Notes under the pieces: generated by a model | What the model was told of the DNA's origin: nothing | The model's input: the letters and a program-made list of their open reading frames with translations, nothing else | The model's database searches: none | Program-made: the position numbers and the translations under genes | Shown: piece after piece, positions 1 to 5,511 of the stretch | Layout: each line of letters begins with the position of its first letter | Numbering within the stretch: position 1 is the first letter of the stretch | Assembly (NCBI GenBank): GCA_007120555.1 | Contig: SKNL01000247.1 | Location: 1-5,830 of the forward strand | Direction: 5' to 3' | DNA: 5,830 nt | DNA from: Balneolales bacterium | GTDB taxonomy: Bacteria; Bacteroidota; Rhodothermia; Balneolales; Natronogracilivirgulaceae

Positions 1-93
1 GCGGGCGACATGCTGGATATCAAAGTGGACGACCACATTATCATCGCCGGCTATGATTACCTCAGCATGCGCTCCGAGGGATTGATGGGATAA
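1..93 (+). CDS. radC: RadC-family (JAB/MPN domain) protein, C-terminal end only
   Basis: The first frame is open from the window edge to a TAA at 91-93 and gives 30 residues. They include LDIKVDDHIIIAGYDYLSM and finish RSEGLMG. This matches the end of RadC proteins, where a segment of the type 'LLDIKVLDHIIIG...YYSFREEGLL' follows the metal-binding JAMM motif. The JAMM residues and the N-terminal helix-hairpin-helix region lie outside the window. RadC was named as a DNA-repair protein, but its biochemical role is unsettled. The gene runs in the same direction as argS and ends 61 bp before it. A candidate promoter in that gap suggests argS need not depend on radC transcription. The call rests on a short tail only. 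Another JAB-domain protein is the main alternative. Confidence 0.72.
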   Translation, partial: AGDMLDIKVDDHIIIAGYDYLSMRSEGLMG

Positions 94-99
94 ATCCCG

Positions 100-127
100 T
101 TTCCTTCCCGGAAATCTTGTATATTTG
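100..127 (+). promoter_or_regulatory. Candidate Bacteroidota-type promoter for argS
   Basis: TATATTTG at 120-127 is a perfect match to the TAnnTTTG -7 element used by the primary sigma factor of Bacteroidota. TTTCC at 100-104, 15 bp upstream, is a degenerate match to the TTTG/TTG -33 element; no exact TTG lies at the usual distance. A start site a few bases past 127 would leave a leader of about 20 nt before the argS ATG at 155. A small dyad, TTTCC-N5-GGAAA (100-114), covers the -33 area and could be either a weak radC terminator stem or chance. No clear Shine-Dalgarno sequence lies just before the ATG. Confidence 0.45.
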
Positions 128-154
128 GAGCTTCCGATTTAACCCGAGATTACC

Positions 155-1789
155 ATGCAAGATTACCTGAAGGAGCAGATCGCCCGGGCACTGAAAAAAG
201 TGGCCCCCGATCTGGAAACTCCGGAAATCACCATTGAAAAACCGCGTTCCCCCGAACACGGGGACGCATCCACCAACGTGGCCCTTACACTGGCCAAGGC
301 ACTTAAGGACAATCCGCGGTCAATAGCACAGAAAATAGCGGACCAGATTGACCTGTCCACCGGACACATTCGCGGAGTTGAGGTGGCCGGACCCGGATTC
401 ATCAATTTCCGTTTCGCCGGAAACTGGCTGACAGACAAGCTGGTCGAGGCACACCGGACCGGCAGGGAATTCGGAAAGGGCCGGATGCTGGAACTCAAAA
501 AAATCCAGGTCGAATTCGTAAGCGCCAATCCAACCGGCCCGCTTACTGTGGGACACGGACGAAATGCCGTGCTCGGAGATACCATTGCCAGGGTGCTGGA
601 ATGGGCAGGTGCCGATGTGCAGCGCGAATACTACTTCAACAATGCCGGACGTCAGATGAGAGTGCTGGCGGAAAGTGTGCGCGCCCGCTATCTGCAGTCG
701 ACAGGGCACAATATCGTGTTTCCGGAAGGAGGATACGAAGGGGCCTATATAACCGAAATAGCAGAAAGAGTGCTGGAGAAGCATGGTGACTCCCTCACGG
801 AAGAAGAGCACCTGCCCGTTTTCCGGCAAGCCGCAGAAGAGAGCATTTTTGAGGATATCCGGCAAACCCTTGCCCGCATGAATATTTCCATGGATTCTTT
901 CTTCAATGAAAACACACTTTATGAGGACGGATCCATTGACAAGGTAATCGCAACTCTTCGCGAAAAAGACCTTGTTTTCGAACAGGACGGCGCCACCTGG
1001 TTTAAAACAACCGCTTTCGGCAAAGACAAGGATACGGTGCTCATTAAAAGCACCGGAGAGCCCACCTATCGCCTGCCCGACATTGCCTATCACATCAACA
1101 AGCTGGAGCGCGGATTTGATCTGGCGATCGATATCTTCGGCGCCGACCACATCGCCACATACCCCGATGTTGTAGCAGCCGTGCAGGCATGCGGATTTGA
1201 CAGCAATCGCATTGACGTGATCGTCTACCAGTTCGTTACCATTGTCAAGGATGGCAAACCGTTCAAGATGAGCACCCGAAAAGCCAATTTTGTCACACTC
1301 GACGAGCTGATGGACGAAGTGGGCGCCGATGTCACCCGCTTTTTCTTCCTGATGCGCGCCCCCGGAACACATCTTGAGTTTGACCTGAATGAAGCCAAGC
1401 AGGCCGGTGAAAAAAATCCGGTGTTCTACCTCCAGTATGCCCACGCCCGGATACAGAGTATTATGAGGAAAGTGCGGGATCATTATGACTTCGCCGGGAA
1501 GGCACCCGACTTCAGCCTGCTTGCCCACGATGCAGAAACAACTTTGATCAAACGCCTTCTCGAATTCCCCGATGTCATTTTAATGACAGCCGGTCAGCGC
1601 GAGCCGCACAAACTGATCCAGTATCTTAACGAATTGGCTACCGCATTCCACAAATTCTATCACGATTGCCGGATTCTGGGCGAAGAAGAGCAACTTGCAC
1701 TGGCGCGCACCGAACTGCTTACGGTTACAGCTACCGTGCTGGCAAACGGGCTGGGCATACTGGGCATTTCCGCACCGGACAAAATGTAA
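155..1789 (+). CDS. argS: Arginyl-tRNA synthetase (class Ia)
   Basis: A cytoplasmic enzyme of 544 residues, slightly short for the family, that charges tRNA-Arg using ATP and L-arginine. The N-terminal ArgRS-specific domain (about 1-90) contains HGDASTNVAL and EVAGPGFINFRF. The Rossmann catalytic domain opens with FVSANPTGPLTVGHGRNAVL at about residues 121-140. This is the HIGH signature, but its first position is Thr instead of His (TVGH, 131-134). STGEPTYRLPDIAYH at about 299-313 and FGADH at 328-332 are typical of the active-site region. KMSTRKANF (371-379) is the KMSKS loop, so this is the KMSKS-containing type and not the E. coli-like type that lacks it; Ala replaces the usual Gly after KMSTRK. 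The DALR anticodon-binding domain starts near NPVFYLQYAHARIQS (421-435), and the protein ends LGISAPDKM, the normal family end. The ATG at 155 places the N-terminal domain correctly. It converges on the methyltransferase gene with only 30 bp between stop codons. Confidence 0.97.
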   Translation: MQDYLKEQIARALKKVAPDLETPEITIEKPRSPEHGDASTNVALTLAKALKDNPRSIAQKIADQIDLSTGHIRGVEVAGPGFINFRFAGNWLTDKLVEAHRTGREFGKGRMLELKKIQVEFVSANPTGPLTVGHGRNAVLGDTIARVLEWAGADVQREYYFNNAGRQMRVLAESVRARYLQSTGHNIVFPEGGYEGAYITEIAERVLEKHGDSLTEEEHLPVFRQAAEESIFEDIRQTLARMNISMDSFFNENTLYEDGSIDKVIATLREKDLVFEQDGATWFKTTAFGKDKDTVLIKSTGEPTYRLPDIAYHINKLERGFDLAIDIFGADHIATYPDVVAAVQACGFDSNRIDVIVYQFVTIVKDGKPFKMSTRKANFVTLDELMDEVGADVTRFFFLMRAPGTHLEFDLNEAKQAGEKNPVFYLQYAHARIQSIMRKVRDHYDFAGKAPDFSLLAHDAETTLIKRLLEFPDVILMTAGQREPHKLIQYLNELATAFHKFYHDCRILGEEEQLALARTELLTVTATVLANGLGILGISAPDKM

Positions 1790-1818
1790 CGGCCGGACAA
1801 AATGCGACAGCCGGACAA
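1775..1818 (+). repeat. 18-bp tandem repeat (about 2.4 copies) across the argS stop codon
   Basis: Copies start at 1775, 1793 and 1811, each beginning CCGGACAA. The first two share CCGGACAAAATG exactly and agree at 15 of 18 positions; the third keeps only the first 8 bases. Because 18 is a multiple of three, the copies are in the argS frame. The first encodes PDKM plus the TAA stop, and the second would read PDKM again after the stop. It looks like a local slippage duplication of the last argS codons into the gap between convergent genes. No hairpin with a U-tract accompanies it. Confidence 0.85.
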
Positions 1819-1819
1819 T

Positions 1820-2626
1820 CTAAGGCGCACGAAGCCGAGATATCCGCATAACCCCGGCCCTTCGTGAATCTGCCAGATCAAAACCGGCTGACCGGAAAAA
1901 AGCATCCGCTTCTTTTTCCTCCGGAATCCACACACCGCCCGGCGACAGCAGTTTGGCGAACAGTGCCGGGCTGCCGGCACGGACAAGATGCATGATAACG
2001 GCCGTTGCACCTTTTTTCAGGACCCGTGCAAGTTCCGAAAGAACCCGCTCCGGCTCTGACAGCTCGTTCAGGGTGCCTCCCATAACGGCACCGTCCATGC
2101 TGTTTGCAGGAAGGGGAAGCGCCGCGGCATCGCACTGCAGGTACACCGCACGCGCATCAGATCGGGTTTTCATCCTGGCCTTTTCCAGCATTGGCAGGGA
2201 ATAATCCACCAGAATCATGCCCGATTCCGGCTCTCGTTCCAACACCGCCCGGGAATAGACACCTGTGGAACAACCCAGATCCAGATAGTTTGCGCCACGT
2301 GCCGGCTTCAGCATTTCCGTGACAATGTCACACTCCTCCACGAGCGACCATGTCCCTCGTGTAAGGATACCGGTGGAATATTTGCGCCAAAGTGGTTCAT
2401 AGACCAATGCCGTCACCCTCCAAAGATTGCTTCTCTCCGCCATGGAAGCGGGACGGAGCCGCGACAGCGCACCTTGCCCCTCCATAGTTTGCTGCCCGCG
2501 AAGTGGCGATTGCAACCTCCCTGTCCGACAATGGAGGATCCGGCCCGGGTTCAGCAACAATTCCTCCGGCTTGAGACTGTGGCCGTCCGCAGGAATACCG
2601 TTCATGGCAAGATTACCATCCGGCAT
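1820..2626 (-). CDS. Class I SAM-dependent methyltransferase, UbiE/Methyltransf_11 type
   Basis: With the start chosen here the product has 268 residues. The SAM-binding Rossmann core is clear: motif I LDLGCSTG (115-122), the post-I strand ILVDYS with the ribose-binding acid D141, motif II/III DAAALPLPANSMDGAV (166-181), and LSELARVLKKGATAVI (196-211), the 'fuss' after strand 4 common to UbiE/COQ5-like enzymes. The end, with FFRSAGFDL (243-251), is also typical. The substrate cannot be told. About 60 N-terminal residues precede the helical SMAERSNLWR segment (61-70). They contain ILHCRTGRL (30-38), which resembles the start of a Trm112-like zinc ribbon as found in some relatives, but only one Cys remains, so metal binding is unlikely. 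The frame is open to an ATG at 2698, which would overlap the upstream gene by 65 bp. The ATG at 2626 is preferred because it sits 7 bp after that gene's stop, with an AAGGG ribosome-binding site. Probably cotranscribed with the STAS-like gene. No terminator is seen after it. Confidence 0.87.
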   Translation of the reverse strand: MPDGNLAMNGIPADGHSLKPEELLLNPGRILHCRTGRLQSPLRGQQTMEGQGALSRLRPASMAERSNLWRVTALVYEPLWRKYSTGILTRGTWSLVEECDIVTEMLKPARGANYLDLGCSTGVYSRAVLEREPESGMILVDYSLPMLEKARMKTRSDARAVYLQCDAAALPLPANSMDGAVMGGTLNELSEPERVLSELARVLKKGATAVIMHLVRAGSPALFAKLLSPGGVWIPEEKEADAFFRSAGFDLADSRRAGVMRISRLRAP

Positions 2627-2633
2627 GGTGATT

Positions 2634-3059
2634 TCACCCTTTTCCGCTACCCTGGCCGCCTGATCGCGATTTATCCAGGCGCGTACGCGACCATTCATAC
2701 GCCTCGCTGAGAGAACGGGCCGTCTTGTGCTTGAAACCCTTTTTCCCTCTGGTCAGTGACTTGGCCATCCATACGACGGAAGAGAGATATGCTTTCATCA
2801 TGGGCGACGATACAACCGCAGCGGTACCCGCAAGCTGATGCATGTCCGCCTCCATAAGCCACGCTATGAGCCGATTTCGCGCATCCTGGGGCAGATGATG
2901 TATCTCTCTGAGATCCATGACGAAACAAAAATCTTCCTCCCTGGACTGATATTCCTCCAGCCTTTTCAGAAAATGGCAGATGTCCTTCAGTGTCTCGCTT
3001 CCGGACAGCGTGATGATCACAATCGGCCATCGGTTTTCATCAATATAAGTCTGTGCCAT
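2634..3059 (-). CDS. STAS/SpoIIAA-like small protein of unknown function
   Basis: The product has 141 residues with no signal peptide or membrane segment, so it is presumably cytoplasmic. It starts with a beta-strand-like segment (WPIVIITLSG, 11-20), a helix (residues 21-37) and a strand with an acidic end (FCFVMDLREI, 44-53). The stretch from LPQDARNRLIAWL (56-68) to AAVVSSPMMKAYLSSVVWM (80-98) and SLSEAYEWSRTRL (116-128) follows the pattern of uncharacterised STAS-like (SpoIIAA/MglB-neighbour type) proteins: 'DL...P..RR.L..W......L......AVV...M.R..L....W', then 'S.EEA..W....'. The fold assignment is by pattern only. There is no obvious phosphorylatable Ser in the anti-anti-sigma position, so an anti-anti-sigma role is not supported. 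The tail after 128 is basic and Gly-rich (SRSGGQGSGKG). The ATG at 3059 is the first possible start because an in-frame TGA lies two codons upstream. It is followed, 7 bp later, by the methyltransferase. Confidence 0.75.
   Translation of the reverse strand: MAQTYIDENRWPIVIITLSGSETLKDICHFLKRLEEYQSREEDFCFVMDLREIHHLPQDARNRLIAWLMEADMHQLAGTAAVVSSPMMKAYLSSVVWMAKSLTRGKKGFKHKTARSLSEAYEWSRTRLDKSRSGGQGSGKG
2637..2645 (-). promoter_or_regulatory. Ribosome-binding site deciding the methyltransferase start
   Basis: Read on the minus strand, GGAAAAGGG ends 10 nt before the ATG at 2626-2624. It lies at the very end of the STAS-like reading frame, whose TGA is at 2636-2634. It is the clearest Shine-Dalgarno-like sequence in a window where most starts have none. 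It favours the short methyltransferase start over the ATG at 2698 and suggests translational coupling of the two genes. Confidence 0.55.
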
Positions 3060-3112
3060 ACATCAGTTTTTTGCAGTCCTCTTCGTTGTCGTGGCTGATG
3101 CTCCTACAGTTT

Positions 3113-3131
3113 GTAATTGTGCAGCAATTAC
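3113..3131. repeat. Perfect 7-bp inverted repeat, candidate operator or RNA hairpin
   Basis: GTAATTG, five bases TGCAG, then CAATTAC: a perfect 7-bp inverted repeat with a 5-nt centre. It lies 53 bp upstream of the STAS-like start. The spacing and symmetry fit a dimeric regulator site. As RNA it would form a small hairpin with an A/U-rich stem, too weak for a terminator and without a U-run. Its location makes regulation of the STAS-like/methyltransferase pair the natural guess, which is an inference. Confidence 0.45.
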
Positions 3132-3148
3132 TTGTTTCAGCTAGTCTG

Positions 3149-3189
3149 CCAGGGTTTTTTCAATAACGTTCACTAACCGATACCCCTGG
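3149..3189. repeat. 6-bp inverted repeat CCAGGG/CCCTGG with 29-nt loop
   Basis: CCAGGG at 3149-3154 pairs perfectly with CCCTGG at 3184-3189. The loop is T- and A-rich. In the minus-strand transcript the stem would precede the 7-bp dyad at 3131-3113. The long loop makes it weak by itself and chance is possible. It is recorded because two dyads sit side by side in the only large gap of the minus-strand gene series. Confidence 0.25.
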
Positions 3190-3285
3190 AAGTTGATTGT
3201 CGTTTTACCGTTGCCGGATCCTTTTTTTCCGCGTTCTTTTTTTTAGACCTCTTCAACGCACGTACAGTACTTTGATTGCTTTAAA

Positions 3286-4092
3286 TCAAGATACACTTTT
3301 TTGAATTACCAAAGAAACAGGAGCACCTTTTTCCACCCCGAGCATACGTTCTGCATTTCCCTTGTTTATGGCGATTTCGAGCATGCCCGAACTGCCGATC
3401 AGTGCTACCGCTTCCCCATCGGTCACTTCAGAAAATGATACGGAAATATGTTTGAGTATGGTATTCCCGACATAGATCTTGAATGTGGACTGCTGCTCGT
3501 ATTTCCGGATATAGGACTCCGGGATATTCGTGATCAGATTCCCGTAGCGGTCGATGTGCATCACCCAGCCCTGGACCCCCTCCTCATCGGCAATCGGCTT
3601 GGCCCAGCGATACGTCGTCAGTTCTCTCAATTCGCTGCCAAACTGCTGCGGGACCTCTCCTATGCTCAGCCACGCCGCAACCGGTGCAAAGATATCACGG
3701 CCATGAAACGTCGGCGAAACGGTATCCCGCCAAAAGCGCTTGTTGGACAGTTCGAAAACCCGGTGCTCCTGGCTCTCAACCACCAACGAGAACAGCCCGT
3801 TGTTCGGACCCACAAACAGCTGGTCCCGGACCTGAACCAGCACGGGGCGGCGACTGCTTCCCACACCGGGATCAATGACAGCCAGATGGATCGTACCCGG
3901 CGGATACAGAAACGCCGTGTTTTTGAGCACCCATGCCCCGGCCATAATATCCTGAGGAGGCAGGCCGTGTGAGATATCCACCAGCCGCACATCGGGAGAA
4001 ATGCCCAAAATCACCGCCTTCATGGCACTCACATAATAATCCTGACTCCCGAAGTCGCTCGTCAGTGTTATGATACCGGACGGAGAAGGCAT
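3286..4092 (-). CDS. SAM hydroxide adenosyltransferase (SAM hydrolase, DUF62/SAM_HAT family)
   Basis: A cytoplasmic enzyme of 268 residues, the usual length, that splits S-adenosylmethionine with water/hydroxide into adenosine and methionine. It belongs to the superfamily of fluorinase and chlorinase. N-terminal domain: ITLTSDFGSQDYYVSAMKAV (7-26), VDISHGLPPQD (38-48), HLAVIDPGVGSSRRPV (69-84) and VGPNNGLF (94-101). C-terminal domain: WVMHIDRYGNLITNI (176-190) and LIGSSGMLEIAINKGNAERM (231-250). The Asp-Arg-His triad known from the archaeal hydroxide adenosyltransferase PH0463 (D68, R75, H127) is present with the right spacing as D74, R81 and H130. This supports hydrolase activity and argues against halogenase. 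The physiological role of the family is not settled. The start at 4092 lies 7 bp after the dnaN stop, so cotranscription and probably coupled translation are likely; there is no strong Shine-Dalgarno sequence. The frame ends in TGA at 3288-3286. Confidence 0.93.
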   Translation of the reverse strand: MPSPSGIITLTSDFGSQDYYVSAMKAVILGISPDVRLVDISHGLPPQDIMAGAWVLKNTAFLYPPGTIHLAVIDPGVGSSRRPVLVQVRDQLFVGPNNGLFSLVVESQEHRVFELSNKRFWRDTVSPTFHGRDIFAPVAAWLSIGEVPQQFGSELRELTTYRWAKPIADEEGVQGWVMHIDRYGNLITNIPESYIRKYEQQSTFKIYVGNTILKHISVSFSEVTDGEAVALIGSSGMLEIAINKGNAERMLGVEKGAPVSLVIQKSVS

Positions 4093-4099
4093 GATGGCA

Positions 4100-5215
4100 T
4101 CAACCGTAGGTGTTCAGCATGACAGGCATCACCAGCATAAGCATCTCCTCCTCGTCATCCTGCACGGAGGGCCGCACGATGCCAGCCCGGTTCGGAGTCG
4201 AAAACTCGAACACCACCTCGGGATCATCAATATTGTTGAGCACATCCATCAGATAACGGGCATTGAAGCCAATTTCCATGGGCTCGTCGGAGTATTCGGA
4301 AGGGATGCTCTCCTTGGCCTCGCTGCTCATGTCCAGATCTTCGGCCGAAATCACAATTTCATCCATCTTGAGTTCCAGTCGTATCTGACGCGTTGTGGAA
4401 CTGGAAAAAACCGATACCCGCTTGACGGTTGCCAGCATCTGGTCCCGGTTGATCTTGAGCGTCTTGTCATTCTCCCTCGGGATGACCGACTCGTAACGAG
4501 GATACTGCTCGTTGATCAGCCGTGTGATAACCTGCGTGTTGCCGGACTGAAAACTCACATGGTCCACCGTCACAACCATCTCACATGCCGCATCATCCAG
4601 CGCCTTGCCAACGAGCGTGAGCGCTTTTTCCGGCACAATGAACGATATGGGACTGGACGAGGAGATGTCCTTGCGGACCAGGCGCACCAGGCGATGGCCG
4701 TCCGTGGCCACCACACGGCTTTCCTCCTCACCGATATCAAAAAAGACCCCCATCATGGCTGGACGCAAATCGTCACTCGAAACGGCAAAACTGGTTTTCT
4801 TGATGGCGTTCTTGAGACTTTCCGTATCCGTCTTGATCAGCTTTCCATCCTCAAGCAACGGCATATCCGGGAAGTCTTCGGCTTTCTCGCCGGCCAATTT
4901 GTAGGTTCCCTTATCCGTCCGGAACCGGACCTGGGCGCGCTCATCCACTTCAAATGTGACCGGAATGTCCGGAAGCTGTCTCAGTGTTTCCAGAAGCCTG
5001 CGGGCCGGAACAGCAACGGCACCCTGGGTTTCCACAACGGCTCCCACATATTCAATGATGCTCACCTCCAGATCCGAAGCACTCAATTTGATCCGGCTGT
5101 CTTCCGTTTCAAATAATACGGTCTCAAGGATCGGAAGAGTCGCCTTGTTGGGAACGGCGCCGATAACCGCCGACAAACTTTTTACCAGTTCACCGCTGGT
5201 GACATTGAATTTCAT
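4100..5215 (-). CDS. dnaN: DNA polymerase III beta subunit (sliding clamp)
   Basis: A processivity clamp of 371 residues, the usual length, that forms a head-to-tail ring dimer on DNA and binds replication and repair partners. It starts MKFNVTSGELVKSLSAVIGA as the family does, and has LPILETVLF (27-35) and LSASDLEVSI (44-53) in domain 1, and GEKAEDFPDMP (109-119) leading into domain 2. RPAMMGVFFD (151-160) and VVATDGHRLVRL (168-179) carry residues of the partner-binding pocket, which is completed by the C-terminal MPVML (363-367, the usual MPMRL site). IGFNARYLMDVL (315-326) is in domain 3. The frame is open to an ATG at 5263, but its 16 extra residues are polar and unlike the family, so 5215 is chosen; AGG lies 8 nt upstream. 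dnaA is not adjacent: the SAM hydrolase gene follows at 7 bp and a divergent outer-membrane protein gene lies upstream. A Bacteroidota-type promoter is seen at 5301-5275. Confidence 0.97.
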   Translation of the reverse strand: MKFNVTSGELVKSLSAVIGAVPNKATLPILETVLFETEDSRIKLSASDLEVSIIEYVGAVVETQGAVAVPARRLLETLRQLPDIPVTFEVDERAQVRFRTDKGTYKLAGEKAEDFPDMPLLEDGKLIKTDTESLKNAIKKTSFAVSSDDLRPAMMGVFFDIGEEESRVVATDGHRLVRLVRKDISSSSPISFIVPEKALTLVGKALDDAACEMVVTVDHVSFQSGNTQVITRLINEQYPRYESVIPRENDKTLKINRDQMLATVKRVSVFSSSTTRQIRLELKMDEIVISAEDLDMSSEAKESIPSEYSDEPMEIGFNARYLMDVLNNIDDPEVVFEFSTPNRAGIVRPSVQDDEEEMLMLVMPVMLNTYG

Positions 5216-5274
5216 AGAATTACCTGATGATTGGGAATGGTTTGTTTCAGACTTTTTGTGCAAAAGGTAAAGTA

Positions 5275-5301
5275 CAAAAATATGGATTCTATTCTAAACA
5301 A
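5275..5301 (-). promoter_or_regulatory. Candidate Bacteroidota-type promoter for dnaN
   Basis: On the minus strand, TATTTTTG (5282-5275) matches the TAnnTTTG -7 box exactly. A TTG (5301-5299) lies 16 bp upstream as a possible -33 element, slightly closer than usual. Transcription would begin around 5268 and give a leader of roughly 50 nt before the dnaN ATG at 5215, which also agrees with rejecting the ATG at 5263 as the start. Confidence 0.5.
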
Positions 5302-5316
5302 TAGTCACACCCTATT
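5289..5316. repeat. CTATT/AATAG dyad set over the dnaN -33 region
   Basis: CTATT (5289-5293), AATAG (5300-5304) and CTATT (5312-5316) alternate in orientation with 6- and 7-bp spacers. They form two overlapping inverted repeats that cover the proposed -33 element of dnaN. This would be a natural place for a regulator to bind, but the half-sites are only 5 bp and A/T-rich, so chance is possible. Confidence 0.3.
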
Positions 5317-5447
5317 CAATACCAAAAGCCGCTGAATCAAGGTGTCATATCCGCTATCCCGAACCGGATTCATTCGTTTGACCGATTGCCTGCCCGGTGC
5401 TGTTTCATTGCTCCCCTTTTTTTATCTTGTCAAGACTAACCGGCAAT

Positions 5448-5475
5448 TGATCCGCGTTACCATTGGATCAGTAAC
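5448..5475. repeat. Two interleaved inverted repeats upstream of the PorV/PorQ-like gene
   Basis: TGATCC (5448-5453) is the inverse of GGATCA (5465-5470), and GTTAC (5456-5460) is the inverse of GTAAC (5471-5475). All four arms fall within 28 bp in the order a-b-a'-b'. As DNA this could be a composite operator. As RNA the two stems would exclude each other. The right end is 36 bp before the start codon at 5512, where a promoter or 5' leader is expected. Confidence 0.4.
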
Positions 5476-5511
5476 CCTGCATCAGGCTATCAGACCGCAT
5501 TTTGCTACTCC

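Larger units (their letters stand above)
3060..3285. other. 226-bp spacer between the SAM hydrolase and STAS-like genes
   Basis: No coding frame, tRNA or convincing promoter is visible here. The minus-strand transcript from dnaN and the SAM hydrolase gene would run through it toward the STAS-like gene. It holds two T-runs on the plus strand (around 3220-3227 and 3237-3244; A-runs on the transcribed minus-strand RNA), a compact 7-bp dyad (3113-3131) and a longer-range 6-bp dyad (3149-3189). None has the stem followed by U-run needed for an intrinsic terminator in the minus direction. I could not find a TAnnTTTG box oriented toward the STAS-like gene, so its promoter, if it has one, is not of the type seen before argS and dnaN. 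Confidence 0.6.
5216..5511. other. 296-bp divergent intergenic region between dnaN and the PorV/PorQ-like gene
   Basis: No credible gene or tRNA is seen here. On the dnaN side it holds a candidate promoter and a CTATT/AATAG dyad set. On the other side are a T-run (5417-5423), a short TCTTG-T-CAAGA dyad (5425-5435) and two interleaved dyads (5448-5475). I searched for DnaA boxes of the TTATCCACA type because dnaN often lies by oriC, and found none. No TAnnTTTG box directed at the right-hand gene is evident. Confidence 0.6.

Noticed and set aside
320..1528. A 402-codon open frame on the minus strand inside argS
   Set aside because: It is antisense to a clearly genuine ArgRS, and its translation shows no recognisable domain; codon bias of the real gene explains the open frame.
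1828..1866. CACGAAG/CTTCGTG inverted repeat at the 3' end of the methyltransferase gene, as a bidirectional terminator
   Set aside because: The arms are 7 bp but the loop is 25 nt, no U-run follows on either strand, and it lies inside coding sequence.
2627..2698. The longer methyltransferase start at 2698
   Set aside because: It would overlap the STAS-like gene by 65 bp, and the added 24 residues look like no conserved segment. The ATG at 2626 has a ribosome-binding site and a 7-bp gap.
3219..3244. Two T-runs as an intrinsic terminator
   Set aside because: They are T-runs on the plus strand, where no gene ends, and no GC-rich stem precedes them.
3272..3289. TTGATT-N6-AATCAA at the SAM hydrolase stop codon as a terminator
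   Set aside because: The stem is short and A/T-rich and is followed on the minus strand by GTACTGTACG, not a U-run.
4070..5116. A 348-codon open frame on the plus strand opposite dnaN
   Set aside because: It covers a fully conserved clamp gene in antisense, is rich in His and Arg as expected from the reverse complement, and has no family resemblance.
5216..5263. The longer dnaN start at 5263
   Set aside because: The extra 16 residues are polar and not family-like, and the frame from 5215 begins MKFNVTSGEL exactly as clamps do.
5448..5475. H-type pseudoknot from the interleaved dyads
   Set aside because: The 3' loop between the two downstream arms would be 0 nt, too short to span a 6-bp stem, so a pseudoknot is sterically unlikely.
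5216..5511. Replication origin next to dnaN
   Set aside because: No DnaA box of the TTATCCACA type, no AT-rich unwinding block and no dnaA gene are visible.
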